Virus record (IMG/VR): IMGVR_UViG_3300025645_000012
Span: 1 to 46,532 of that record
Length of the DNA stretch: 46,532 nucleotides
DNA from: a virus
Strand: one strand, 5' to 3'
Positions 13,227-21,877 of this stretch are shown here, one piece after another. Under the pieces are notes generated by a model. That model was given only the letters and a program-made list of their open reading frames with translations, ran no database searches and was not told the DNA's origin. Both the position numbers and the translations under genes were made by a program. Position 1 is the stretch's first letter; every line of letters starts with the position of its first letter.

Positions 13227-15594
13227 CACTTGTCGAACTAGCGAGTGGATCACCTTGTGCCGCCGCGTAACATCGTGATATTTCCGCGCCGTTCGTTAAG
13301 TTAGCGTGAATGTGTCCCGCTTTGATATATAGTCTTGGTTTACCCGCTTCGATAGCGATGACGTTATTAACACGACCGTCTTTCAAACCTGGGTGATAGT
13401 CGTAACCAATTGAGCGCATCAACTCGCGACGTTTATTTCTTGGTACTTGACCACCTTTACGCATGTCATCAATGAGTCGGTCCAATGCGAACGAAGATAC
13501 CCAACCACCGCTAAACCCTGTACGACCTTCGTCAATCGCTTCGATAACTTCCTGTTCGACGCTACCCATACCCACACTAACAGCCTCTGCCGTGCTGGTG
13601 GTCTCTGGCGCCCGTTGACATTGTGTCGTCGGGTTCAGTTCGTCAGGTATCGCGTACTCGGTAAGATAGTGCGCAACATGAGCATAACCGCCAGCGTTTA
13701 ACCATGCGTACAGTGATGGGAAGTAATCGCCGGTCATACCGTCACGGATCAGGTCGATTGACTCTTGCTGTGCCGTATAAAACACACAGTAGCGTCGGTC
13801 GTTAAGTGTCTTTTTAACCGCGTCTTTGTGGTTCGAGTTGAGCAGGAAATTACAGCACACGTCGCGGGTAATTTGGTCGACGCCTTTGAATTGGATTTCA
13901 AGACCGTCACCACCAGTGATCATCGGCTTTAACGTTTCGAGAATTTCGCGACGATTATCGGGTACGTAGATATCCTCGACACCAATGAATAATTTGTTAA
14001 GTAACCAGCCGTTGAACTCACTGTCGATTTTACTAGCCTTGGGAAAATGTGTATAACGCTTACCGAGCGCATAAGCGACACAACGAGTGAACAGTGTTTT
14101 ACCGTTACCCTCACAACCTTGTAATAGTGGTGCCCATTGGATTTTATAACCCTTGTGCTGAACGCACGCCGCCATGTAAGCGAGTAATATTTGTCGGTCA
14201 CCCTCATGTGGTAAAACTTTTTTAAGGTGCGTCAGGAACGGGCCGACGTCACCGGGTTCGGAATGTACTTCGATATCAACGTAAGTGTTAACATAACGTC
14301 GACCTTCTTCGGTAACAATCGCGCCGGGTTTGATAGCTGGACGAAAACAAAACCCGTCAGCTTTTGGATTGTGTAAACACTGTGACTCGGTGAAGGCTTC
14401 CCACGCTTTTTTCGTTGTCTTCTCACCGTCGTTATCGATAACAAACGAATAACCACCGTACATCGCGTTAAATTGTTCTGATTTTAATAACGCCCCATTC
14501 GGTGTGAAAATACGGTTTAACTCTGCAACATATACACAACCGGCGAATATCTCGGTTTGTTGTGATGCGCTGACAAGTTGATACCCTTCACGAAATACCG
14601 GTACGATGATTTCGGACGTGTCGACCAGTTCAACAGGTTTACCGATATTGTAAAATGACGTCTGTCTCGAACATGCATTCGTAACGGTACGTTCAATATA
14701 CGACTTGTGATAGTCCCATTTATCACGCGCTAACCCACTGCGACGCATTAAGCGCTCGATACGTTCACAGTTGTTACCCGTCCAAAACGCTAAATGTTGA
14801 GCTAGTGCGGCGTCGGCGCTCGACGCGTCAAACTCCCGAACATCGTCAGGGTAATTAGCGGATAATACCTCGACGTTACGGTGCCATAAATCAGCGAAAC
14901 ACGTTTTAACGTTCTCACCGCCGAACATTTGCCCCGCTGTTGGTTTACCTGTTGACTTTAACGCTTTTTCAATCAGCTTATCGTCACTATCAACAGGGTT
15001 AGAATCTTCAACGTGTGTCGTCGTCCATTCTTGCGTGACACGTTCACTCGACGTAACAGGGAAGTATTGAGGGATAATGGCGTTTAACGACGCGGTATGA
15101 TCTGCCGACACTGTGCCAGTGATACCCGTACCCGTCAACGCCACGAAGCGACTCGATGTGTACAGTTCTAAATGTAGCGGTATATTTTTACAACCGTGTT
15201 CGGGTTCAACGCCACTGTACTGACCGAATATGTGTAATCCCGTTCCACTGTGTGACACTTCAATCGCAGCACCAGGGAACGCGTTACATAGTTGAGTCGC
15301 AAGCGGTGACCAGTTCGCACCGTCGTATGCGCCGTCGATATCAACGAAGAAAAACGGATCATTATCGGTAAACACGAAACCCACGCCGTAATCGATACCC
15401 GACAACGACGCAACCGTGACGGCCGTATCAGCGTCGACCCAATATTTCGGATCATGCGCATCGACGATATTACCTTCAATATCACACGGGAATTTATCAA
15501 ATTTACCCGGACGACGCTTAGACGGTACGGCTTTCCAAAGTATAAACTGGCTAAACGCACGCATCGCTGCGAGCGCCTCTGGTAATTTTTCCAT
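13201..15594 (-). CDS. Bifunctional primase-helicase (PrimPol + SF3-like DUF5906)
   Basis: A 797-aa replication protein. The N-terminal prim-pol domain shows VDIDG (84-88), SHSGTGLHI (114-122) and ELYTSSRFVALTG (143-155), the metal, nucleotide and basic motifs of AEP primases. The C-terminal SF3-type helicase shows Walker A GCEGNGKT (493-500), Walker B LFIGVED (535-541) and the sensor region NFLLNSNHKDAVKK. It would prime and unwind phage DNA. ATG 15594 has GGAG upstream; a 12-codon ORF lies in the leader. The last gene of the minus-strand replication block. Confidence 0.9.
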   Translation of the reverse strand: MEKLPEALAAMRAFSQFILWKAVPSKRRPGKFDKFPCDIEGNIVDAHDPKYWVDADTAVTVASLSGIDYGVGFVFTDNDPFFFVDIDGAYDGANWSPLATQLCNAFPGAAIEVSHSGTGLHIFGQYSGVEPEHGCKNIPLHLELYTSSRFVALTGTGITGTVSADHTASLNAIIPQYFPVTSSERVTQEWTTTHVEDSNPVDSDDKLIEKALKSTGKPTAGQMFGGENVKTCFADLWHRNVEVLSANYPDDVREFDASSADAALAQHLAFWTGNNCERIERLMRRSGLARDKWDYHKSYIERTVTNACSRQTSFYNIGKPVELVDTSEIIVPVFREGYQLVSASQQTEIFAGCVYVAELNRIFTPNGALLKSEQFNAMYGGYSFVIDNDGEKTTKKAWEAFTESQCLHNPKADGFCFRPAIKPGAIVTEEGRRYVNTYVDIEVHSEPGDVGPFLTHLKKVLPHEGDRQILLAYMAACVQHKGYKIQWAPLLQGCEGNGKTLFTRCVAYALGKRYTHFPKASKIDSEFNGWLLNKLFIGVEDIYVPDNRREILETLKPMITGGDGLEIQFKGVDQITRDVCCNFLLNSNHKDAVKKTLNDRRYCVFYTAQQESIDLIRDGMTGDYFPSLYAWLNAGGYAHVAHYLTEYAIPDELNPTTQCQRAPETTSTAEAVSVGMGSVEQEVIEAIDEGRTGFSGGWVSSFALDRLIDDMRKGGQVPRNKRRELMRSIGYDYHPGLKDGRVNNVIAIEAGKPRLYIKAGHIHANLTNGAEISRCYAAAQGDPLASSTSVDNIVKSV

Positions 15595-15597
15595 TCG

Positions 15598-15636
15598 TTA
15601 CTCCACTGCGTTCGTTATTAGTTGGCCCGTTGACAT
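15598..15636 (-). CDS. Possible leader peptide before the primase (12 aa)
   Basis: ATG 15636 is preceded by AAGGGG and encodes MSTGQLITNAVE, stopping one codon before the primase ATG; the primase SD lies inside it. It could couple or tune primase translation. A 12-codon ORF can arise by chance, so confidence is low. Confidence 0.22.
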   Translation of the reverse strand: MSTGQLITNAVE

Positions 15637-15640
15637 AGCG

Positions 15641-15964
15641 TTACCCCTTCTTAACGAGTGAGTCGAGCGCGGCGCGTTGTAACCATTCAGGTGCCTTGTG
15701 TGCTTCACTATCACCTTGCGCTAAACCTTGCGCAATGATTGACTTAATTTCACGGTTTACGGCGGCACGCATAACAGCGCGGCGCAATTGCGTCATCGTG
15801 TTAAAGATGTGGTTAACTTGACCCGTGGCGACACCAGCGTGTAACGCCACACCGTCACGCGTTAGTGAGTTAAAACCCGTTGTTGATGCGATATGTATCG
15901 CAGCCGAAAGGATTTGATCGCGACGAACTTCTGGTTTTAGTCTGGTACGTTGTTGTTCTGACAT
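15641..15964 (-). CDS. TetR-like HTH protein without ligand domain (107 aa)
   Basis: Residues 12-70 match the N-terminal DNA-binding domain of TetR-family regulators: RRDQILSAAIHIASTTGFNSLTRDGVALHAGVATGQVNHIF with the HTH at about 34-58. Normal TetR proteins have 180-220 aa; here only a 35-residue tail (AQGDSEAHKAPEWLQRAALDSLVKKG) remains, so the ligand-binding half is missing. It is a good candidate for the phage's early repressor and for binding the recurrent TTGAC-N6-GTCAA repeat. It lies just upstream of the primase-helicase gene. Confidence 0.78.
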   Translation of the reverse strand: MSEQQRTRLKPEVRRDQILSAAIHIASTTGFNSLTRDGVALHAGVATGQVNHIFNTMTQLRRAVMRAAVNREIKSIIAQGLAQGDSEAHKAPEWLQRAALDSLVKKG

Positions 15965-16015
15965 TTAGTGTATTTCCTATAATTAATAAAATGGCTCAGT
16001 CGTCAATATATATTG

Positions 16016-16201
16016 TTATGCCGCTGTCGTCAATACATTAGAACTCACAACGACACGCAACTCGCCACAATTCCACATCTTAATTGAACCCGCTTCGCTA
16101 TCTGGCTCACCGAAATATACCGACGGATCACCGTCACATTCGACAGACTCACCAACCGGAAGTATCGACCCGTTGTGAAAAATAGTTACGTGATGGGTCA
16201 T
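16016..16201 (-). CDS. Small soluble protein (61 aa), unknown
   Basis: Starts in an ATGA overlap with the PP-loop gene stop, so it is operon-linked. The product MTHHVTIFHNGSILPVGESVECDGD...WNCGELRVVVSS is beta-rich with two Cys and a hydrophobic C-terminus (SSNVLTTAA). No family recognised. It may be a small partner of the PP-loop enzyme. Confidence 0.6.
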   Translation of the reverse strand: MTHHVTIFHNGSILPVGESVECDGDPSVYFGEPDSEAGSIKMWNCGELRVVVSSNVLTTAA

Positions 16202-17121
16202 AATGGTTTTTCACCCGTTAGAATTACAGAACCGTCGTAAATAACTAAATCGATGTTCGATTCTATTGGCGAGCCAAGATAGGGGATCATAGCTCGCTGT
16301 ATTTGAAACGATTCACCATCTGGTAATGTTAACCACGGGTTCGGGTTACGAACCAAGAATGGGATATTAACAACGTCATTAATCAATGGGTGTGGTACAT
16401 CAGTGAACTTAATTTCACAAAAACTACCGCAGTCGGGCATGATAACCTCTAGATCGCGCCCTCGCTCAGGGTCTAAATCTTTCAGGTATACCCCGTTGAT
16501 ACAAGACGCTCCGATATCTTCTTCTGCGTCAACCATCTGTTGAAATATGTCTGGAAAATCGACTCGTATTTTATTCCAGTAGCCCATACCGCCTTTTACG
16601 CAACCTTTACAATTGTTATTCGGATAACCAAGAGAATACATCGCCGGTCGCTTAATACCGTTACTTTCTAAATAGTGTAAACAAGCTGGTTTGTCCATAC
16701 CTCTTTCGATAAGTGGAAATATCGCCAACGCATCGGGATATTGATCCTGAAAACGTAACGCTCGGTTGATTTCTTTCAATGTATACTCGAAACCAAAACA
16801 TTGACCGTCGTAGTCCGTCTCTCTTTCTATTTTTAAACGTACGTTCTTTTTTAATTCAGTTGTACAACGCGCCCCACCTGGTCCGTTAATCCATCTCACG
16901 TCTTCGATCACATCAAATTGATCTTTATACTTAGGCGACCCAGCGACTTCGATTTCTTTACCGTACCATTGTTCACACTCTCGCTTGAACCTGTCGTTGT
17001 CCTCGTGTGCCGTTCCAATCTTAAAATAAATCAAACGCACATTATCGGCTCCGTAAGTTTCAATTAAGAACTTACACGCCACAGCACTAGTTACGCCAGC
17101 ACTCCACCACCCTATGTACAT
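16198..17121 (-). CDS. PP-loop enzyme of the PAPS reductase / DndC-like superfamily
   Basis: A 307-aa protein. The PP-loop is GWWSAGVTSAVA (residues 4-15), a phage-type variant of SGGxDS. RCTTELKK (85-92) corresponds to the Cys-Thr-x2-Lys site of DndC/PAPS-reductase-like proteins, and NNNCKGCVKGGMGYW (168-182) adds a C-x2-C pair. Such enzymes activate a substrate with ATP, as in sulfur transfer, PAPS reduction or base modification. The C-terminal 80 residues are an extra beta-rich part. ATG 17121 has GAGG. The substrate cannot be read from sequence; DNA or tRNA modification and nucleotide-sulfate metabolism are all possible. Confidence 0.75.
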   Translation of the reverse strand: MYIGWWSAGVTSAVACKFLIETYGADNVRLIYFKIGTAHEDNDRFKRECEQWYGKEIEVAGSPKYKDQFDVIEDVRWINGPGGARCTTELKKNVRLKIERETDYDGQCFGFEYTLKEINRALRFQDQYPDALAIFPLIERGMDKPACLHYLESNGIKRPAMYSLGYPNNNCKGCVKGGMGYWNKIRVDFPDIFQQMVDAEEDIGASCINGVYLKDLDPERGRDLEVIMPDCGSFCEIKFTDVPHPLINDVVNIPFLVRNPNPWLTLPDGESFQIQRAMIPYLGSPIESNIDLVIYDGSVILTGEKPL

Positions 17122-17138
17122 AACTCAACCTCTTATTA

Positions 17139-17154
17139 TTGACAATACCGTCAC
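17139..17154. promoter_or_regulatory. Operator-like repeat (four of five in right arm)
   Basis: TTGAC-aatacc-GTCAC in the 41-base gap between the VRR-NUC and PP-loop genes. It matches the recurrent TTGAC-N6-GTCAA motif except for the last base. No convincing -10 was found in the direction of the downstream gene. Confidence 0.4.
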
Positions 17155-17162
17155 TGTATCAT

Positions 17163-17648
17163 TCATAGCGAACCTTCGCAAGTGACAAAACACGCATCGC
17201 CACCTAGCCCGACGACCAATTCCATGAATCGCAACTGTGCACCCTCACGGTCTGGATCTTCACCGAACGACCAATCTCCTTTTTTACATTCGCGCGCTAC
17301 GAACTGACCGATAGTCGAACCGACCATTTCACCAGTGATTAACACAGGTTTAATACCGATTAAATCAGACGACTTTAACTGCTGGTTCATCTGCTTTGTC
17401 GTATTACACAAACCGTAACGTATTAGTCGCCCTCGTTCGTCTTTACAAGCGCCGACATTATTGCGCCACAATCTAGCACCGACACGCGACGCCTCAAGTG
17501 TGACATTATTAACGACCGCCGCTTCACTAATCCCCGTTATGATCCGCGACGGGTCGGTATTGGGCTCGGTAAACATCGCTTGTAACTCAGCAAGCGCGAC
17601 ATGCGACACACCGTGACGGATCGCCCATTGTGTTATGTTGTGGTTCAT
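17163..17648 (-). CDS. VRR-NUC domain nuclease
   Basis: A 161-aa protein. After an N-terminal helical part, residues about 56-161 show the VRR-NUC (PD-D/ExK-type) pattern: ASRVGARLWRNNVGACKDERGR, SSDLIGIKPVLI with the metal Asp, FVARECKKGDW with the E-x-K pair, and REGAQLRFMELVVGLGGDACFV. Phage members of this family are single-domain endonucleases associated with helicases, probably acting on branched DNA. ATG 17648 overlaps the helicase stop (TGATG); GTG 17651 is a weaker option. Confidence 0.85.
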   Translation of the reverse strand: MNHNITQWAIRHGVSHVALAELQAMFTEPNTDPSRIITGISEAAVVNNVTLEASRVGARLWRNNVGACKDERGRLIRYGLCNTTKQMNQQLKSSDLIGIKPVLITGEMVGSTIGQFVARECKKGDWSFGEDPDREGAQLRFMELVVGLGGDACFVTCEGSL

Positions 17649-20600
17649 CACTCAATACTCCCAATATCATTTGCAACACGTTCACCGAGCGTCAACGCTG
17701 CGTCGGCGTCTAGCGCTTGTGCGCTCAACCAATCCACGCCGTAACGCAAGTAAAACCGTCTAAATATTTCCGAGTCGTCTCGACCCGCTGCGCGATGGTG
17801 CCCACCCAGTAAAGCCATTACCTCACGTAACGCACCGATTGCGGTTTGTTGTTTTTCGAATTTAGCAGCAAACCGTTTAGCATGTGCCATTACGCCAATC
17901 GTCGGTGTGTGACGTCGCATTAAATCGGCGCGATACTCTGCGATTGCTTCGTCCATTGGTCGGTCAACTTTCGCCACTTCGCCGCGCATTTTAGCGAGTG
18001 TTTCCTCGTCGAGTTCGTACAAATCGCCGTCGACAAATTCCGGTCCGCTTCGTTCCGTTGGTGTTGGTGGTTGTATCTCAAGTCCACAAAACGGACATAC
18101 TTTTAAAAAGCGTTCAAACGCCGAATAACAACCCTGTGCCGTAACGACACCGTTGACTTTATGATCGACACACGCCCGAATAGGTGTGATATCACCGTCA
18201 ACACCGCCGCGTTTTTCACGTCGTTCAAGCGACCATTCGCGTTTAGCATCGGGCAAACCGTGGCGAGTGACGTTACCCGCATGGTCTGAATAAATACCGT
18301 ATTTCTTACCGTCCATTAATCGAAGCATACGCCCGAACCGTTGACAAAATAAACCGTACGATTGTGTCGGGTAAGCGTCCTGAACAACTTCGATAGCTGG
18401 AAGGTCGAAGCCCTCGTCGAATAGAGCGACGTTAATTAACACTAGTAATTCACGGCGTGCGAATTTACGTATCGAACTGACTCGAACCTCGTCGGGCGTA
18501 TTACCGTTCAGTGATTTAGCGGGTACACCCGACTCGATAAACTGTCGTTCTAGTTCCTCGGCCGACGTCACGCTCGGTACGAACACGACGGATAGCATGT
18601 TTTTAAATTTGTCATGATACGTTTGGACCACGTCACCGACGACACGGTTTGACTTCTCGTCCACTTCCACCAGTGAAGAATGTTCAACAGCGTCGCGAAC
18701 CTGGTTGATGTTATAATCACCGGTTGAAGCGCTAATTTTAACCGCACCCATTCGATTCGATAAATCACTCGGTGGTGCGAAAATGCGATATTCAGTCAAA
18801 AATTTGTTATCGATTAACCAACGCATAGTCGGCCCGATAACCATCGAATGAAATACACCGTCGTTATCAGCACCAAGACCCGCACCGTCGGCACGACATG
18901 GCGTGGCGGTCACACCTAGACCTTTAGCGTTGATAAACAAATCGGTCGCTTTCATCCATTTGTTACGCTTACCGCCATTCGCCCCGAGGTGATGCGCTTC
19001 ATCAGTAACCCACAATGTGACATTAGGTGCCCAACGACGAATAGAGTCGGACATGTCTTTCGGTGGTCGCTTACCTTGTAACGCGCCGTGCGGGTGTGCG
19101 TCCACCTTAACAGGTTGACCCCACGAACCGTTACGTTTTGGTCCGTACAACCACTTGATACCGTTTGGTGCGTCTTGAACGTACATGTCACCGTCGACAC
19201 CAGTTCCACACCATGACATAACCGTATCGACACCAGCTACGGCGGCGCGAGCATTAGGATCATAAAATGACGTCCCAACCTCAACCATGTGCATTTGTAC
19301 AATGGAACGGATCAACTTGTTCGGTCCAATGATACGATGACGCACACCATTACGAGCAAACGCGATAGATATTTGCGAAACGAGTTCTTGACGGTGCGCG
19401 ATAGTACAAGACGAACCGACATGGTCTTTCACTATAGCCGACAATACCCTGGTATTGTGAGTAACTGTGAAGTCCCCCAGCATAAACAGATGATCACCAT
19501 CTATTTCAAAACCATAATAGTCATCGACACCTATCGGTTCGACTTTCAAACCCGTGACTAACACTGATTTTTTCTGTTTTCTAGGTTTAAAATCATTACG
19601 AACCAGTTTGGTGGGTATACAAGTAAAGTCCCCGCTGATACTCACACGGTAGTAATCCCCCGTCACACCGTTGTTAGTACAGATTTTACGGCACGGTTTG
19701 ATATACGCAGCGAACCCCAGTGATCGAGCCACGTACGCTAAGTCACTAGCTAACACTTCTAACTTGAACACCGCGTCATAGCTTTTACCATCGTAATGAC
19801 CGTCGCTATCTAGTAAGCCCGCCAATAATTCCAGTCGTTGACGTCTTGAACCCGTTTTATAAATTAACGGGACGTGCTTGTTATGTAATAACCCTAGTGA
19901 ACGTAAAGACCGATGCATGCTGTTAGGTTTATGGCTGTTACTTATACCGTAGTTCGACGAAGCGTTATCGATCATGTCCTTTTTATTGACATTGAAGCCA
20001 CGGGATTTAGCGTAGTCGTTAATATAATCGACAATCTCTTTATCAGCAGTAGTGATGGTCGAACTTTTAGAATATCCGTCACCCAACCATAGACCCAACA
20101 TGTAAGGCGGTAGGTTTTCATCGTGTTTTTTATCGTCCCACTCAACGCCACTGCGCCAACCTTTATGCGTGTGTTTGAACGTTTTAGACGACTTAATATA
20201 ATCGAGAACAGGTATATTAACGATGTCACCCTTACCGTTGTGACAAGGGTATTTAGGATTAGATTTAATACCTGTCTGTTTGAGGCTCAATATGTGACTT
20301 TCATTAACAACATAACTGTCACCTTTGGTTGGTGTGACACGGTACATCATTTCGCGACCTCTGGCGATAGTTAACACTCTGCGATGGGTGCTATCAGGAC
20401 CCATTAATAGATCGCCAGTTTTCACTTGTTCGACGGGTAATATAGAACCGTCGAACATTAGTACACCTGTTCCTTTAGCCAGGCATTTACCCGCGCCGGT
20501 TGGCATCACAGCCAACACGTTACGATGACCTGAACACCATTCGTTTTGAATATCGTTATAAAGTTTTAATTGGTAATCCCGTAACCCAGTATCGGAACAT

Positions 20601-20653
20601 ACCGTTTTGACCGCGTACGCCACTTGTGACAATACGGGTATGTGATTAATCAT
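17648..20653 (-). CDS. SF2 DEAH-type helicase containing an intein
   Basis: The 1001-aa precursor is a 657-aa extein plus a 344-aa intein (residues 57-400). Extein motifs: Walker A PTGAGK|T split by the intein, DEAH at 551-554, TATP at 582-585, GFDLP at 748-752 and QRFGRMLR at 771-778, as in UvsW/RAD25-like SF2 helicases. A zinc ribbon-like CPFCG near residue 860 and a helical C-terminal domain follow. It probably unwinds replication or recombination intermediates together with the VRR-NUC next to it. Without protein splicing the ATP site is interrupted, so helicase activity depends on the intein. Confidence 0.92.
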   Translation of the reverse strand: MINHIPVLSQVAYAVKTVCSDTGLRDYQLKLYNDIQNEWCSGHRNVLAVMPTGAGKCLAKGTGVLMFDGSILPVEQVKTGDLLMGPDSTHRRVLTIARGREMMYRVTPTKGDSYVVNESHILSLKQTGIKSNPKYPCHNGKGDIVNIPVLDYIKSSKTFKHTHKGWRSGVEWDDKKHDENLPPYMLGLWLGDGYSKSSTITTADKEIVDYINDYAKSRGFNVNKKDMIDNASSNYGISNSHKPNSMHRSLRSLGLLHNKHVPLIYKTGSRRQRLELLAGLLDSDGHYDGKSYDAVFKLEVLASDLAYVARSLGFAAYIKPCRKICTNNGVTGDYYRVSISGDFTCIPTKLVRNDFKPRKQKKSVLVTGLKVEPIGVDDYYGFEIDGDHLFMLGDFTVTHNTRVLSAIVKDHVGSSCTIAHRQELVSQISIAFARNGVRHRIIGPNKLIRSIVQMHMVEVGTSFYDPNARAAVAGVDTVMSWCGTGVDGDMYVQDAPNGIKWLYGPKRNGSWGQPVKVDAHPHGALQGKRPPKDMSDSIRRWAPNVTLWVTDEAHHLGANGGKRNKWMKATDLFINAKGLGVTATPCRADGAGLGADNDGVFHSMVIGPTMRWLIDNKFLTEYRIFAPPSDLSNRMGAVKISASTGDYNINQVRDAVEHSSLVEVDEKSNRVVGDVVQTYHDKFKNMLSVVFVPSVTSAEELERQFIESGVPAKSLNGNTPDEVRVSSIRKFARRELLVLINVALFDEGFDLPAIEVVQDAYPTQSYGLFCQRFGRMLRLMDGKKYGIYSDHAGNVTRHGLPDAKREWSLERREKRGGVDGDITPIRACVDHKVNGVVTAQGCYSAFERFLKVCPFCGLEIQPPTPTERSGPEFVDGDLYELDEETLAKMRGEVAKVDRPMDEAIAEYRADLMRRHTPTIGVMAHAKRFAAKFEKQQTAIGALREVMALLGGHHRAAGRDDSEIFRRFYLRYGVDWLSAQALDADAALTLGERVANDIGSIE
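19454..20485 (-). mobile_element. Intein with LAGLIDADG homing endonuclease domain
   Basis: The 344-aa intein begins at Cys57 (CLAKGTGVLMFDGS, block A) and ends in FTVTHN (block G, terminal His-Asn) before the +1 Thr. Block B is seen in ESHILSLK; block F in GFEIDGDHLFMLGDF. Two dodecapeptides, PPYMLGLWLGDG (intein 126-137) and LLAGLLDSDGHY (220-231), with acidic residues, show a LAGLIDADG endonuclease. Insertion is between Lys and Thr of Walker A, a known hot spot in P-loop proteins. All splicing residues are intact, so it is probably active. Confidence 0.95.
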
Positions 20654-20655
20654 AT

Positions 20656-20889
20656 TTATCTATTCCTCGGTAATACGGTTATTATCGTGTTGGTTTGCGG
20701 CGATACAACGAATATACACAGTTCGGTAACGTAATATCGTCGAGTAGTATCGATACGAATATTAAGTTTTCGAACCTGGTTAAACTTCCATTTCGTCGCG
20801 CGTTTGAACTCACTATGTAGGTTGACCAAAGCTGAACGTTTACCGAACCGCTCGACCCATCGTTGCACAGCGTGGTTAGTTACCCTCAT
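20656..20889 (-). CDS. Small basic protein (77 aa), unknown
   Basis: Begins MRVTNHAVQRWVERFGKRSALVNLHSEFKRATKWKF and ends with a beta-rich YYVTELCIFVVSPQTNTIITVLPR. Size, charge and fold pattern recall small RelE/BrnT-like or other toxin-like proteins that open with an H-A-x-x-R-W motif, but I cannot assign a family. It is first in the minus-strand replication block, two bases before the helicase start. No strong SD. Confidence 0.6.
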   Translation of the reverse strand: MRVTNHAVQRWVERFGKRSALVNLHSEFKRATKWKFNQVRKLNIRIDTTRRYYVTELCIFVVSPQTNTIITVLPRNR

Positions 20890-20923
20890 TTTAAAAGTTC
20901 CATAAATTTTTATCTCGTTGCTG

Positions 20924-20953
20924 TTGACAATGTGGTCATACTACAGTTAAAGT
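20924..20953 (+). promoter_or_regulatory. Promoter with operator-like repeat for the plus-strand replication block
   Basis: -35 TTGACA (20924-20929), 18-base spacer, -10 TAAAGT (20948-20953). The repeat TTGAC-aatgtg-GTCAT (20924-20939) overlaps the -35. The 100-base gap is divergent: the other side serves the minus-strand genes from 20889. Confidence 0.5.
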
Positions 20954-20989
20954 GGCGTTGTCGTCAACAAACAAATAGGAAATTTAACG

Positions 20990-21877
20990 ATGAAACTTGA
21001 ACTACCAGATGATAACGCAACTGTACTTTACCACATGGGTACGGCGTTACGTAATATCGCCATTGATAACGGTCATGTCGTCGTCGAGACGCTATCCTTA
21101 ACGACAACGGACAATTCATCTAAGTCATTAGACGAGCTAGCCAATTCTATGGGTATCGTTCGCCAACAAGCCGATGAACCTGTCGTTACTCCACCAGAAG
21201 CGATTGACCACATCGGTAATGCTGATGATAATCCAATGAGTGACGTTGCTGAAACTAACGACACGATTGACGTTAATGGTTTACCATGGGATCAACGTAT
21301 TCACAGTCGCGGTAAAACTCGTAACGCAGATGACACATGGCGTAACGCTCGTAAGCCGAAAGATAAGACCGACGAAGAATGGGCGGTTTATGTTGAAGAA
21401 GTCGAAACCGAACTAAAAGCGTTGATGGAAATTCCTGTCGCTAGTGGTGAGTCATTAGACGAGCTAGCCGTCGCCGATACAATCAGCGCGGAACAAGCGT
21501 TCTCGACACCACCTGTCGTTACTGAGACACCACCTGTCGTTACTGAGACGCCACCGGTCGTTACTGAGACACCACCGGTCGTTACTGAGACACCACCGGT
21601 CGTTACTGAGACGCCACCTGTCGTTACTGAGACACCACCTGTCGTTACTGAGACGCCACCGGTCGTTACTGAGACGCCACCAGTCGTTGCCGAACCGAGC
21701 GTGAAAACGTTCCCCGAGTTGATGAAGTTCATCACGTCGAATAATAAAGTGTTGGATAAAGACAAAGTGAACGAAGTGTTATCCGGTAACGGTTTAGCGT
21801 CAATCACTCTACTCGCTGCACGCGCCGATTTAATCCCACAAATTCACGCCGCGTTATTGAAAGTGGTGAACTCATGA
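20990..21877 (+). CDS. Repeat-containing acidic protein with RIH motif, unknown
   Basis: A 295-aa protein in four parts: a beta-like N-terminus (MKLELPDDNATVLYHMGTALRN), a segment with GLPWDQRIHSRGKTRNADDTW (residues about 98-118), nine heptapeptides TPPVV(T/A)E (about 173-235) and a helical C-terminus (FPELMKFITSNNKVLDKDKVNEVL). The RIH motif is also in the C-terminal part of this phage's polymerase. The repeat is a likely extended linker. The gene is first in the plus-strand replication block and overlaps the DUF2800 nuclease by ATGA, so a DNA-metabolism adaptor role is plausible. Confidence 0.75.
   Translation: MKLELPDDNATVLYHMGTALRNIAIDNGHVVVETLSLTTTDNSSKSLDELANSMGIVRQQADEPVVTPPEAIDHIGNADDNPMSDVAETNDTIDVNGLPWDQRIHSRGKTRNADDTWRNARKPKDKTDEEWAVYVEEVETELKALMEIPVASGESLDELAVADTISAEQAFSTPPVVTETPPVVTETPPVVTETPPVVTETPPVVTETPPVVTETPPVVTETPPVVTETPPVVAEPSVKTFPELMKFITSNNKVLDKDKVNEVLSGNGLASITLLAARADLIPQIHAALLKVVNS
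21506..21694 (+). repeat. Nine 21-bp tandem repeats (coding)
   Basis: Nine in-frame 21-bp units encode TPPVVTE eight times and TPPVVAE once. Units differ mainly at third positions (acaccacct, acgccaccg), so the array is not freshly expanded but is prone to slippage. Confidence 0.95.

Noticed and set aside
15978-16006. Promoter for the TetR-like gene (TTGACG at 16006-16001)
   Set aside because: The -35 is good but no -10 at 16-18 bases matches; TATAAT here reads on the plus strand only.
21506-21694. CRISPR array
   Set aside because: Repeats are contiguous without spacers and encode an in-frame heptapeptide.
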